From CAIWHR01 sp963773195 (GTDB taxonomy: Bacteria; Pseudomonadota; Gammaproteobacteria; Burkholderiales; Casimicrobiaceae), in NCBI GenBank assembly GCA_963773195.1, contig CAVZAE010000012.1:124001-188000 (forward strand): DNA of 64,000 nt. The letters are read 5' to 3'. This document shows, piece by piece, positions 8,666-18,056 of this stretch; position 1 is the stretch's first letter; each line of letters opens with the position of its first letter. The notes below the pieces were generated by a model. That model did no database searches. It worked only from the letters and a program-made list of their open reading frames with translations, and was not told the DNA's origin. A program made the translations under genes and the position numbers.

Positions 8666-9658
8666 TCAGCGACCGACCAGGCGCTGCAGATGCGCCGGAT
8701 ACCGCGCCCCCTGCACCGGAATCTTCGAGATGGCGGCCTCGATCATGTGCAGCTCCTCGGGCCGCAGCTCGACGGCCGCTGCGCCGATGTTTTCCTCGAG
8801 GCGATGGAGCTTCGTCGTACCGGGGATCGGAACGATCCATGGCTCCTGGGCCAGGAGCCAGGCGATCGCAATCTGGGCGGGCGTCACGCGTTTCTGGGTT
8901 GCGATCCCGGCGAGCAAGTCGACGATGGCTTGGTTCGCCTTCCGCGCTTCCGGCGCAAACCGGGGGACGACATTTCGGAAGTCGTTGCTGTCGAACTTCG
9001 TGCTTTCGTCGATCGCCCCCGTGAGGAAACCCTTCCCCAGCGGGCTGAAGGGAACGAAGCCGATGCCGAGCTCCTCAAGCGTCGGCAAGACCTCCTGCTC
9101 GGGTTCGCGCCACCAAATCGAGTATTCGCTCTGAACGGCCGTGACGGGCTGGACGGCGTGGGCCCGTCGGATCGTTTGCACGCCCGGCTCGGAGAGCCCG
9201 AAATGCCGGACCTTGCCTTCACGAATCAGGTCGTTGACCGCGCCGGCGACCTCTTCGATCGGAACGTCTGGGTCGACCCGATGTTGATAGAAGAGATCGA
9301 TGACGTCCGACTTGAGTCGCTTGAGCGATGCCAGAGCCACCTGCTTGATGTGCTCGGGGCGGCTGTTGAGGCCGCGCTGCTTGCCGCTTTTCGGATCGAT
9401 GTCGAAGCCGAACTTGGTTGCGATCACCACTTGATCGCGAACGGGCGCCAAGGCCTCGCCAACGAGCTCCTCGTTCGTGAACGGACCATAGACTTCGGCG
9501 GTGTCGAAGAAGGTCACCCCCCGTTCGAATGCCGACCGGATGAGCGCGATGCCCTCCTGCTTGTCGACCGCCGGACCATAGCCAAAGCTCAGTCCCATGC
9601 AGCCCAACCCGATGGCTGAAACCTCCAGTCCGCTGTTTCCCAATGTGCGCTTGCGCAT
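8666..9658 (-). CDS. Aldo/keto reductase
   Basis: A full-length 330-residue NADPH-dependent aldo/keto reductase. The (alpha/beta)8 family landmarks are in order: GLGCMGLSFGYGP, FFDTAEVYGP with D52 and catalytic Y57, ATKFG with K82, and LFYQHRVDPD supplying the histidine. KVRHFGLSEPG, QSEYSIWWREPE and IPGTTKLHRLEENIGAA complete the cofactor and substrate loops. It resembles the AKR13 / YakC group that reduces small aldehydes. A LysR-type regulator is transcribed divergently from a 116-base gap, the usual arrangement in which the regulator controls the reductase. Confidence 0.92.
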   Translation of the reverse strand: MRKRTLGNSGLEVSAIGLGCMGLSFGYGPAVDKQEGIALIRSAFERGVTFFDTAEVYGPFTNEELVGEALAPVRDQVVIATKFGFDIDPKSGKQRGLNSRPEHIKQVALASLKRLKSDVIDLFYQHRVDPDVPIEEVAGAVNDLIREGKVRHFGLSEPGVQTIRRAHAVQPVTAVQSEYSIWWREPEQEVLPTLEELGIGFVPFSPLGKGFLTGAIDESTKFDSNDFRNVVPRFAPEARKANQAIVDLLAGIATQKRVTPAQIAIAWLLAQEPWIVPIPGTTKLHRLEENIGAAAVELRPEELHMIEAAISKIPVQGARYPAHLQRLVGR

Positions 9659-9774
9659 GTCTCCTCCACGAAGGTCAAGAACGAAATGTCCTTTGCCTAG
9701 GGGTAGATGATCCGCGTCCGGACTCTTTTGATAAAGGCGTATAATCCGGATGAGGTAATGACAAATTATCAGTA

Positions 9775-10686
9775 ATGGATCGAGAAGACTGGGGCAGCCT
9801 CGCCGCCTTCGCCCTCGTCGCGGAGGAACGCAGCTTCACGCGAGGCGCAGCGCGACTCGGCGTATCGCCCTCCGCGCTCAGCCATACGATGCGGCGCCTC
9901 GAGGAGCGCCTGCACGTCCAACTCCTCGCCCGCAGCACGCGGAGCGTTTCCACCACGGAGGCCGGCGAGCGATTGCTCGCGCGGCTTCGCCCGGCGCTCG
10001 ACGAGATATCGGGTGCCGTCGAGGATCTGGGGCGGCTTCTCGGCCGACCGTCGGGACATGTGCGTCTCACGTGCTCGAGAACCGCGGCACGGATGGTGAT
10101 TGCGCCCGCTCTCCCGCGATTCGCGCAGAACTATCCCGACGTAGTCGTCGAAGTGCTCATCGACGCTGCACTCACGGACATCGTGGCCCGTCGCTTCGAC
10201 GCGGGCGTCCGGCTTGGCGAGTCGCTCGAGAAGGACGTGGTCGCCGTCCCCGTGACGGGCCCCCTGCGGATGGCGGTCGTCGGGACTCCGCGCTACTTCG
10301 CAACGCATCCGGCTCCGCGAACGCCACACGATCTCCGCCAGCATCGCTGCATCAACTTCAGGTTGCCAACTGCAGGAACGATCTACAAATGGGAATTCGA
10401 GCAGGGTCGCCACAAGGTCGAGGTTGGCGTGGACGGTCCGCTCGTCTTCGATGATGAGCACATGGTGCTCGATTCCGCGCTCGCCGGCCTGGGCCTCGCC
10501 TACATGATCGAGGACCAGGTGGCTTCACTGCTGAAGGCCGGCACGCTGACGAGGGTCCTCGACGATTGGTGTGCGCCTTTTCCAGGCTTTTTTCTTTACT
10601 ACCCAGGTCGACGGCAAGTGTCGCCTGCCCTCGCGGCCTTCATCGAGGCGGTTCGCGCGCCCGCCAAAGCAGCCCGGCGTCGCTGA
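9775..10686 (+). CDS. LysR-family transcriptional regulator
   Basis: A 303-residue LysR-type regulator. The N-terminal winged helix-turn-helix is at residues 5-65 (FALVAEERSFTRGAARLGVS, then SALSHTMRRLEERL, LLARSTRSVSTTEAGERLL). The C-terminal effector-binding domain includes VRLTCSRTAARMVIAP, DAGVRLGESLEKDVVAVP and GLGLAYMIEDQV. This matches the DsdA/CrgA-like subgroup often paired with oxidoreductases. It faces the aldo/keto reductase gene with a short shared intergenic region, so it is the likely regulator of that gene. The inducer is unknown. Confidence 0.92.
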   Translation: MDREDWGSLAAFALVAEERSFTRGAARLGVSPSALSHTMRRLEERLHVQLLARSTRSVSTTEAGERLLARLRPALDEISGAVEDLGRLLGRPSGHVRLTCSRTAARMVIAPALPRFAQNYPDVVVEVLIDAALTDIVARRFDAGVRLGESLEKDVVAVPVTGPLRMAVVGTPRYFATHPAPRTPHDLRQHRCINFRLPTAGTIYKWEFEQGRHKVEVGVDGPLVFDDEHMVLDSALAGLGLAYMIEDQVASLLKAGTLTRVLDDWCAPFPGFFLYYPGRRQVSPALAAFIEAVRAPAKAARRR

Positions 10687-10928
10687 TCCCGTGCGCTGGA
10701 GAGTGCCGCGGCGAGTGCATCCCGCGCCGATGCACCACGTGCGTCCGATATTTATTTTGCCGCTGGCACGCGATCGACTGAATTCGGCGCATACTCGCCT
10801 AGACTCGCCGGCGCGCGAAATTCCGCGCATCGGGAGAGAACGATGAGACCGCAAATGACCTTCGAGCGCCGGCCTGTTACGGCTTGTGCTGTACACTCCG
10901 CGTGTTGCTCCGTCGCGATGCTGCTCGC

Positions 10929-11147
10929 ATGACCGCACCTTACGCGTCCCCGGCGATTCGCGATGAGTTTCTCGCTGCGCTAGATGCGGACGACCGGAAG
11001 CTTTCGACCCGACTGGCAATGAAGCTGACGGGCTGCACGAATCCGCTTCCAGGCATGACGTGCGACATGCTCGGTCTGCCCATCGGAAGCACGTATGGTT
11101 CTGCCGCGAGCCGCGTATTGCTGCTCTATACGGCCCCGTCCCGCTGA
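10929..11147 (+). CDS. Small conserved hypothetical protein
   Basis: Seventy-two residues beginning MTAPYASPAIRDEFLAALDA. The body has a charged helix (DADDRKLSTRLAMKLTGC) and then a loop with the pattern NPLPGMTCDMLGLPIGSTYG. No signal peptide or membrane segment is visible. An earlier in-frame ATG at 10884 exists but gives an arginine-rich extension that looks non-coding. It lies 22 bases before another small gene on the same strand, so the two probably share a transcript. I recall short genes of this kind in Burkholderiales, without a known role. The three cysteine/proline motifs hint at a compact fold only. Confidence 0.6.
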   Translation: MTAPYASPAIRDEFLAALDADDRKLSTRLAMKLTGCTNPLPGMTCDMLGLPIGSTYGSAASRVLLLYTAPSR

Positions 11148-11169
11148 TCACCGCTTTCGAGAGATACCC

Positions 11170-11415
11170 GTGGTTGAAATCCTGGACTGCCTGAAGAAAT
11201 ACGGTCAGCGACTCGATGTCGAGATCGCCAAGGAGACCGGCGTGCCATTGGAAAAGGTGCGCGAGCGGCTCGCCGCTCTGGCAGCGACGGGGGCGGTGAT
11301 CACTTGCAGTCTTACCCGCTTCGAGAAGGGCAAGCGCATCGAAGCCTGGCAATGCCGGGTGTCGGGCTACGTGCCCCCTCTGGCCCCCGGCCGCAAAGCT
11401 GCGCCCAAACCGTAG
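11170..11415 (+). CDS. Small winged-helix-like DNA-binding protein
   Basis: The start is taken as the GTG at 11170, preceded by GAGAG. The upstream ATG at 11095 lies inside the previous gene. The 81-residue product begins MVEILDCLKKYGQRLDVEIA and continues AKETGVPLEKVRERLAALAA, a helix-turn-helix pattern like that of ArsR/FaeA-type small regulators. TGAVITCSLTRFEKGKRIEAW then forms a plausible wing. The tail is basic and proline-rich. No gene nearby is an obvious target. It could also act on RNA or protein; the DNA-binding call rests on the helix-turn-helix pattern alone. Confidence 0.6.
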   Translation: MVEILDCLKKYGQRLDVEIAKETGVPLEKVRERLAALAATGAVITCSLTRFEKGKRIEAWQCRVSGYVPPLAPGRKAAPKP

Positions 11416-11450
11416 CTCGGAGGGCACCGGTTGGGTCCATAGGCTCGTAA

Positions 11451-11494
11451 GCAATTAATTTATTTGCTATTACGGGCCACTACGTGCATAGTAT
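11451..11494 (+). promoter_or_regulatory. Candidate promoter of the cold-shock gene
   Basis: An AT-rich patch (AATTAATTTATTTGCTATTA) stands out in a GC-rich genome. TTGCTA at 11464 and TAGTAT at 11489 could be -35 and -10 elements, though the 19-base spacing is longer than ideal. It would give a leader of roughly 140 bases, as expected for cold-shock genes. Confidence 0.35.
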
Positions 11495-11532
11495 GGGCCT
11501 GCGATCTTCAAGCAGCGTTGCTGCTGGTCTTT

Positions 11533-11557
11533 AGTATCCGCAAATCCGCCGGATACT
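11533..11557 (+). promoter_or_regulatory. Hairpin in the leader of the cold-shock gene
   Basis: AGTATCCG pairs with CGGATACT around a nine-base loop, followed by TTCTCCCC. It lies in the presumed 5' untranslated leader, about 80 bases before the start codon. Leaders of csp genes refold with temperature, so a regulatory role is plausible. It could instead be a terminator for the small genes upstream, but the T-run is weak. Confidence 0.35.
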
Positions 11558-11638
11558 TCTCCCCATCATCCGCCGTCTTGATCTTCGCCCTACGCTGGGG
11601 CGTTGTCCCCTTTTATTGTTCATTCAGGAAATCAAGAC

Positions 11639-11845
11639 ATGGCAACAGGCACAGTGAAGTGGTTCAATGATTCGAAGGGTTTTGGCTTCATAACGCCCGC
11701 AGACGGCGGCAAGGATCTCTTCGCCCATTTCTCCGCGATCCAGGAACAGGGCTTCAAGACATTGAAGGAAGGTCAGCGCGTCAGCTTCGACGTCACCACC
11801 GGCCCCAAGGGCCAGCAGGCATCGAACATCCGCTCCGCGGAATGA
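11639..11845 (+). CDS. Cold-shock protein (CspA family)
   Basis: A 68-residue single-stranded nucleic acid-binding protein starting MATGTVKWFNDSKGFGFITP. RNP1 (KGFGFI) and RNP2 (DLFAHF) are intact, and the length equals the family standard. The start at 11639 follows an AGGA ribosome site; an in-frame ATG twelve codons earlier is rejected because it would add a non-family extension. It acts as an RNA chaperone that melts structure in mRNA. A strong terminator follows, then infA, so the two genes are neighbours but probably separate transcripts. The long leader upstream suggests post-transcriptional cold control. Confidence 0.95.
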   Translation: MATGTVKWFNDSKGFGFITPADGGKDLFAHFSAIQEQGFKTLKEGQRVSFDVTTGPKGQQASNIRSAE

Positions 11846-11891
11846 ACCTACTCCAGGGCATGACGTCGCCGTCGTGCCGTTGAATCGTTTC

Positions 11892-11923
11892 GAAGCCCGG
11901 CAATCCGCCGGGCTTCTTGTTTT
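11892..11923 (+). terminator. Rho-independent terminator after the cold-shock gene
   Basis: GAAGCCCGGC pairs perfectly with GCCGGGCTTC over ten base pairs around a five-base loop, followed by TTGTTTT. It lies between the cold-shock gene and infA. Confidence 0.85.
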
Positions 11924-11942
11924 CGACTGTCGAGGCACCGCT

Positions 11943-12200
11943 ATGGCCAAAGAAGAAGTTCTCGAGATGAATGGCGTGGTGGCCGAAGTGCTGCCCGACG
12001 CCCGCTATCGAGTCAAGCTCGATAACGGCCACAGTCTCGTCGCTTACAGCGCAGGAAAGATGCGCAAGCATCGAATTCGGATCATCGCAGGCGACAAGGT
12101 CTCGCTGGAGATTTCTCCGTATGATCTGAGCAAGGGGCGAATTACCTTCCGCCACATCGAGGCACACGCCCCGGCGGCGATCCCGCGTCGCCGATACTAG
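11943..12200 (+). CDS. infA: Translation initiation factor IF-1 (extra-operonic copy)
   Basis: Eighty-five residues beginning MAKEEVLEMNGVVAEVLPDA with the S1/OB-fold core RYRVKLDNGHSLVAYSAGKM and the signature SPYDLSKGRITFR. IF-1 binds the ribosomal A site during initiation. Typical IF-1 ends soon after KGRI-T/V-R; this copy carries about a dozen extra residues (HIEAHAPAAIPRRRY), as seen in second infA copies of Burkholderiales. The in-frame ATG at 11874 lies before the terminator and is rejected. The position beside a cold-shock gene, away from ribosomal protein genes, suggests a stress- or cold-linked paralogue. Confidence 0.92.
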   Translation: MAKEEVLEMNGVVAEVLPDARYRVKLDNGHSLVAYSAGKMRKHRIRIIAGDKVSLEISPYDLSKGRITFRHIEAHAPAAIPRRRY

Positions 12201-12355
12201 TCGTGCATGTCGCCGGGCTGATCGACCCGGTGGGCATCGCAAAGTGTCGGGGTGCCGTTCGCGCCTGACCTAAATTCAGCGCATACTGGCTCGCACCTGC
12301 GTTATGTCCGCAGGCCGGCGCCCGAATGTCCGGGCGCAGAGCACGGGAGACCTAT

Positions 12356-12871
12356 ATGCCGGCTACTCATCCCCCGTCTACTGCTTCCGCGATCGATTCC
12401 ATAACGGGGACCCCCAAGATGCGCGCGGTCGCCCTTGCGGAGGACGCGCCACCATGTGCGGGCCACCCACTGCGCTTTGCAGACTTGGCTCTCGGCCAAA
12501 CCGCGTCTGCCAGGATTCGGATAACGCCGGAGATGATCAACACCTTTGCCGCCGTGACCGGTGACCATAACCCGATCCACACGGACCCGGTCTACGCCCA
12601 TGCCCGCTTCGGCGGCGTCATTGCGCACGGCGTCCTGCTGGTGGGATTTTTCTCGGCACTCCTGGCGACCAGCCTCCCCGGCCCCGGGGCACTGGCACGC
12701 GATCTCAAGGTGCGATTCAGGGCTCCGGTGCGCCCAGGCGATGACGTCGATATCGAGGTCAAGATTGTCGAACTCGTCCCCAGAATTCGTAAAGCGGTGC
12801 TCGAGGGACGTGCGAGGGTCGGAGCGAATTTGGTGTTGAACATCACGGCCGAGACGCTGCTCGAAGGTTGA
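12356..12871 (+). CDS. MaoC-like (R)-specific enoyl-CoA hydratase
   Basis: A hot-dog-fold protein of 171 residues from the ATG at 12356, which has GGGAG seven to eight bases upstream. The hydratase-2 motif is complete: FAAVTGDHNPIHTD with the catalytic aspartate and histidine, then FGGVIAHGVLL. KVRFRAPVRPGDDVDIEVK completes the sheet. The family hydrates trans-2-enoyl-CoA to (R)-3-hydroxyacyl-CoA, often feeding polyhydroxyalkanoate synthesis. The first 40 residues are low in family similarity, so a start at 12419 is also possible. The 3' end overlaps the end of the convergent broken cyclase gene by 29 bases. Confidence 0.85.
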   Translation: MPATHPPSTASAIDSITGTPKMRAVALAEDAPPCAGHPLRFADLALGQTASARIRITPEMINTFAAVTGDHNPIHTDPVYAHARFGGVIAHGVLLVGFFSALLATSLPGPGALARDLKVRFRAPVRPGDDVDIEVKIVELVPRIRKAVLEGRARVGANLVLNITAETLLEG

Positions 12872-15814
12872 TCGAGCTGTCAGCTTCCGAGTTGATCCCT
12901 TCGCGGAGAAGATTTCGGACGCGCGTGAGCGCGAGACCCAGTTCGGAATCCGGTCCGGCCCCAACCTCGGCGGCGATCGCGTTGGCTTCCTCAAGTGCAG
13001 CCTTCGCGTGATCGGGCGCTCCGGCGAGGAGCTCCGTTTCGGCGCGGGCGCAGAGCAGGATCCCGAGGCTCATCCGATCCGATACCGCGCGTAGCAGTGC
13101 CTCACCCGAATCCAGACAACCACGCGCTCCATCGAAATTCGCCTGGCGGGCGTGCAGCCGACCGAGATAGCTCAAGCACTGACCTTCGCTGCGTCGATCC
13201 CCCATCACGCGCGCGATGACCAGCGCCGCCTCGAAGTGTATCCCGGGCCTCGTCGAATCGAGCCAAGCTCTCGCAGGCCATTCCGAGGTTGCACAGCACT
13301 AAGCACTCCAGTTGGGCACTCCCCATGTCCCGGGCTATCGCCAGTGCGGCCTCGAGTCGATCGAGGGCTTCACCGAAGCGTCCCTGCACCTGATGCAGCA
13401 GACCGAGGTTACACAGCGTGTTCCCTTCGAGCCGCCGATTGCCAACCTCCCGCGCCACGGCAAGTGCGGCTTCACTATGCAATCGTGCCTTGTCCATGAT
13501 CCCCATCTCGGCGTATTCGTTTCCCAGATTGCCGAGTACGGCGCCCTCACGATGGCGGCTCTTTGCTTCCCGCGCGAAGGCCAGCGCCGCGTCGTAATTG
13601 GCAAGCGCCCGTTCGCGCCGGCCCAGAACCGACTCCACGTTACCGAGCACGTTGTAAGCGTCGCTCTGAATGCTCCGATCGTTCAGTTCACGTGCGATGG
13701 ACAACGCCATCTCGGCGCACGCACGGGCCGATTCCAGGCTGCCTCCCTGGATATGCAGAAAGCCGAGGCTCACAAGCGCACGACACTCGCACGCGCGGTC
13801 CCCGCCCTCGCGCGCTCCCGCCTGTGACGCCTCGAACCGGACGCGCGCCTCAGGACCCTTCCCGCGACCATTGAAGTGCACGTCCAGCAACATAGTCCAC
13901 CCTGGCAGCAGCCGCTTTTGAGATTTCGGAGATGGCCCGCACCAAAGACGCCAGCTCGATCCCGACCTGGAAGGGGCCGCGCAAGCTCAACCCCGCCCAC
14001 GCGCCTTCCAGCGCGTTCGCGGCCATCTCCGCATCGTCTCGCGCCGCAGCCCGGCGACAGGCCACGACAAGATTGTCGAGTTCGGCACAGCTATCTGCGA
14101 TCGCGGCCTTCTCGTCCAAACCGGCAAAGTACGCGCCGTGACGCGCTTCCGCCGCGAGCAGCGCGGCGGGACCGCTCCCCACGTAGCGGCCCTCGGTGCG
14201 CAGGTGCTCCGCTGCGTACTCCTGCACGCTCACGAGGAGATCGAAGCGAGCGTCGGTCACCTGCCTTACAAGTGATTTGTGCACCAGTGATTGCAGCGCG
14301 TCCATCGGCCACGGCGCGTTCTCGTAAGCAAAGAGGTCAAGGACGGCCTCCACCGACTCGAGGGTGAATCCACCCTCGAACACCGACAGTTGAGCCAGCG
14401 CGGCTTTCTCGGGCAACGACAGCAGATCCCAGGACCAATCGAACACCGCGCGCAGCGTCGCCTGCCGGTCCAGGCGGCCACCGGCGGACGACAACAGCTT
14501 GAACCGCTCGCTCATGCGCAAGAGCAGCATCCGCGGAGGCATCACGCGCACCCGTGCCGCTGCCAGTTCGATCGCCAACGGCAGCCCCTCCAGCAGCTTC
14601 ACGAGCGGGTCGACGGCCGATTGATCCTCGACGCTCGGCTCGAATCCCGGCTTCGCCGCCTCGGCCCTGCGCATGAACAGAGCCGCTGCGTCGGACGGCG
14701 GCAGTGGCGCCAGCGCGACGATCTCTTCTCCGGGCAAGCCCAGCACTTCGCGCGTCGTCACCAGGAATCGGGCATTACTTGCGCGGCTCAGCCACCGGCC
14801 CAGCGTTTCCTCCGCGTGACGCGCGACCTGCTCGAAGTTGTCGAGTATCACGAGACACTGTCCGCGGCCCGCGATGGCGCGCCCAATCTGGATTACCGGG
14901 TCGTCCTTGCCCAGCGGTACGTCGAGCCCCTGCGCGGCAGCATAGACGATGCCGTCCAGACTTCGAGCCTCTGACAGATCGCAGAACCAGACGCCGCCCG
15001 GGAAAGTTCGTGAGCTGAGCTCCACCCGAACCGGGTGACCAGCCGCGTTTTGCCGGTGCCGCCGAGGCCCAAGGACGGAGATGAGCCGCGCGCCGGCATC
15101 CAGGCGTCGTGCCAACTCGGCCAAGGGCTCGCGCCGACCGACGAAGGCGTCGCGCTCGGCCGGCAGGCTGTGCCCCGCTTGTGACGCCAATGGCGGGAAA
15201 TCGCCACGCAAGTCCGACGCGACGACCTGCACGAGGCGTTCGAGATTGAGCAGGCCCTTCAATCGATGCTCGCCCAGCTCGCGCAAGGTCACGCCCTCGG
15301 GCAACTGTCCGCGCAGCATTTCCGCCGTGGCCGCAGAAAGCAGGATCTGGCCGCCGTGCGCGACAGACATGATTCGCGCAGCGCGATTCAACGCCGCGCC
15401 GAAATAGTCCCCGTCGCGAACTTCCGCCACGCCCGTGTGCAGCCCCATGCGAACGGCCAGCGCGACGGGCGGCCGCGTATCAGGCGCGGGCGCCGCTGGG
15501 TTCGAGCGATCCTCCTCGCGCGCCTGCAAGGCGCGTTGTGCCGATAGACACGCCGCGAGCGCATTCGTAGCAGCGGCGAAGACTGCATACACGCCGTCGC
15601 CTGTGCTCTTGACCACGCATCCACCGGATGACTCGATCGCAAGCCGCAACAGGCTGTCGTGGCGCGCGAGTGCAGCTTGCATCGCGTCAGGATTCTGTTC
15701 CCACAGCGCTGTGCTGCCCTCGATGTCTGTAAACAGGAAGGTGACAGTGCCCGTGGGCAGACTCGAGTGCGGAGGAGCTTTCGGGGACATAGCGGAGAAA
15801 GGCGGTGAAGACAT
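12843..15814 (-). pseudogene. Cyclase - ATPase - TPR regulator, four frameshifts
   Basis: The N-terminus is a class III cyclase domain (TVTFLFTDIEGSTALW with the first metal aspartate, STGDGVYAVF with the second). Next comes an AAA/NB-ARC-like ATPase (Walker A GLGGTGKTRL, Walker B CLVILDNFEQ), then about eight tetratricopeptide repeats such as EGNTLCNLGLLHQVQGRFGE. Four frameshifts break it: an extra G near 15068 and a missing G near 15026, which put the Walker A out of frame; an extra G near 13857, giving an early stop at 13850; and an extra base near 13237. Corrected, it would be about 990 residues. The precise restorations suggest either recent decay or sequence errors. Confidence 0.75.
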
Positions 15815-16055
15815 TCTGCGAGCCGCCCGCCGCTGGCGCAACCCGCTTGACCGCTTCTCGGAAAATCTACGTTTGGCCCGCGCCTTGCGCCGACGGCGGC
15901 CGCCGACGCGTAACAAAGGGTGGGCCTCCAGCATTCCAAAACGCTGGCCGCGGGCGCAAACTGCGAGCGGTCTTCAAAACGCTGTCGCGCCGGACGCTAG
16001 CCTTTCGAATGAGTCCGCGCACCACGAAATCCATTCCTTCGGTGCCATCGAAGAC

Positions 16056-17346
16056 GTGCGCCATTCGATTGCCTGGCCGGTCGCGCTGTTCGCTGTCGTG
16101 TGGGTCGCGTTGGGATATTTCATCCGCGATGCCGATCTCCAGAGTTATGGCCTGCAGCAGATCGGTATTGACGCGATCGTCGAACATCGCACCTTTGCCG
16201 TGGGCCTAAGCGACAACCCCCGTTTGCAGCCGGCCGGCGACGTCTTCCGATACAACGGGCGCCTGATGGCCGCCAAGCAGCCCGGGCAGTTCGCGTTCGG
16301 CGCACTGAGCTTACTCGATGGTCAGAGCCGTGGGACTGACCTATGAGGAAGACTACCTCACGACGGCGAGATGGGTGACCTGGCTTTCATCGACGAGCTT
16401 TGCCGCGCTGACCATCGTCGCGCTCTTCGTCCTGCTCCACCAATTGTGGGAGCTCTCCGCTGTCGCCGCACTTGCTGCCGCACTCGGCCTCGGTTTCGGC
16501 ACGCCGCTGCTGGCCTATTCGGGCGTTGCTCACCACGATGTGATCGCCGGCAGTCTCGCCTTTTTGGCCTTCACCGCACTGGAAGCCGCACGGCTCGAGC
16601 GCATCCCACTTCGTTGGGCGTGCGTTCCTTGGGGAGTGATCGGACTCTGCGCCGGGCTTGCCTTGTTTACCTCGATGCTGCCGGCGCTGATCATCCTGGT
16701 GATCCTGTCGGCCGCAGGCCTTCTCGCGCTGTCGCGATCGTTACGATGCGCTACGGTCCTGATCGCTTCCTTCGCGATCGGCTTGCTGCCGCTGGCTCTC
16801 TACAACGGGCACTACTTTGGCGCGCCCTGGATCCAGGCCAACATTGCGGGTGGGTACACCGACACGTTCTTTCACCCGTCGTTCGCACTCTTCAGCGACC
16901 ATCTTTGGCGCTACCTGGGATTGGGCACCGTGTCGCTGCTCGCATTCTCGCCGCTGGGTTTCATCGGCCTGCTGACCTTGCCGTCACTGCGGGCCGTGCC
17001 CGCCCTTCGCTTTCCGCTGCGCGTGGCCGGCGCGGCGATTCTCCTGCATCTCATCTACCTCTTCAGTATTAAGACCATCGGCGATTGCCAGTTCGGACCG
17101 CGCTACCTGATCCCCTTGTTGCCGTTCTTCTTCCTCGCGCCGGGGTTGCTGTGGACCTCGGCGCTTCGAGAACAGTCGCGGCCGTTGCGCGGACGGCGAG
17201 GCTTCGCATCGCATGCGCCGATTGCCATATTTCTTGGATGCGCCTGGTTCGTGTCCGTTGGCATTGGTCTGCTGGGCGCGCGAGTTGGCACGATGAACTG
17301 CAATCTTGGCGCCACGCCATTTGCCTTTCTAGGGATGAGTCATTGA
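16056..17346 (+). pseudogene. Multi-pass membrane protein, glycosyltransferase-39-like, one frameshift
   Basis: Two overlapping frames join into one membrane protein if one base is removed near 16311-16317. The first frame ends MAAKQPGQFAFGALSLL and the second resumes VRAVGLTYEEDYLTTARWVT. About nine hydrophobic helices follow, with loops such as GVAHHDVIAGSLAF, ALYNGHYFGAPW and CQFGPRYLIPLLPFF. The N-terminal periplasmic loop (RYNGRLMAAKQPGQFAFG) and overall layout resemble polyprenol-dependent mannosyl- or arabinosyltransferases, but the assignment is tentative. The start is uncertain: a GTG at 16056 is used, and an ATG at 16009 lies in another frame. The gene diverges from the broken cyclase gene and converges with the small membrane gene, overlapping it by seven bases. 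Confidence 0.55.
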
Positions 17347-17741
17347 AATTGTCGCTGCTGTGCAAGGTGCCTCTGTACAGCTCGCCAGAGCAACATCAGT
17401 TGTGCCGCCCTGAATGTCACCATGCCCGATATCAAGCCCCACCACCATCCATCGTGCAACGTGGACGTGCTATGCGGTGAGAGAAACTGAACGAGGCCGA
17501 ACAACGAACCAACGACCAAGACGGCCAATCCGGTCTTTGCGGCAACGTTCGTCCGGAGTCGTGCGACCCGGTCAGGATCGGACGCCACAGCCTCGACTTG
17601 CGCCTTCTGCCGTTCCTGTACGTCACCCCAACCGCCCTGGGCCTCGGCGCTGAGCCGCACGACGCACCACAGCGCGCACCACATGACGGGAAACATGACA
17701 TAGCCCCACGCGAACCCGCGCAGAAGAACTGGGTAATCCAT
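17340..17741 (-). CDS. Small membrane protein with two or three helices
   Basis: From the ATG at 17741, preceded by GGGAGA, the product has 133 residues. Hydrophobic segments are LRGFAWGYVMFPVMWCALWC, GLAVLVVGSLFGLVQFLS and WWWGLISGMVTFRAAQLMLL. A charged cytoplasmic-type loop between the first two reads GDVQERQKAQVEAVASDPDR. A longer reading from 17975 adds 78 residues that look non-coding. I do not recognise the family. It stands alone between the glycosyltransferase-like gene and a gene-free stretch. Confidence 0.6.
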   Translation of the reverse strand: MDYPVLLRGFAWGYVMFPVMWCALWCVVRLSAEAQGGWGDVQERQKAQVEAVASDPDRVARLRTNVAAKTGLAVLVVGSLFGLVQFLSPHSTSTLHDGWWWGLISGMVTFRAAQLMLLWRAVQRHLAQQRQFQ

Positions 17742-18056
17742 GGGTGTATCTCCCTCGGCGGGACATTGGGTGTCCCCCGAGGGGTACCCCAAGCACGAAG
17801 TCTGCCAACGTGGGGCCATACCTGCGCGATGTCGGTTGCCGCACAGGAGCGCTATGAGGAGCCCTTGCGCCCCGAGAGAGGCGCGGCATTCCGGGCGGAC
17901 GAGCAAGCGATGCTCAGGCCGAAGAGCGCCGCCAGAACTGACGATATCGGTAGTCCCGGTGGACGCCTGGGTCAAAACCGGCGCCTTTTCGGCGCCCGAC
18001 GCTCACCGCTGCGGGCAAACCGCCCGCGCCTTCGAGGCTCGAGAGGCGGAGTGCTA
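17742..18056. other. Gene-free stretch of 315 bases
   Basis: No frame here looks coding. It holds the promoter side of the small membrane gene and a hairpin at 17980-17996 that could end transcription from the beta-helix fragment. Confidence 0.5.
17972..17996 (-). terminator. Possible terminator after the beta-helix fragment
   Basis: On the minus strand GGCGCC, loop GAAAA, GGCGCC is followed by GGTTTTGAC. The stem is only six pairs but all G-C. The T-run is short, so the call is moderate. Confidence 0.45.
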
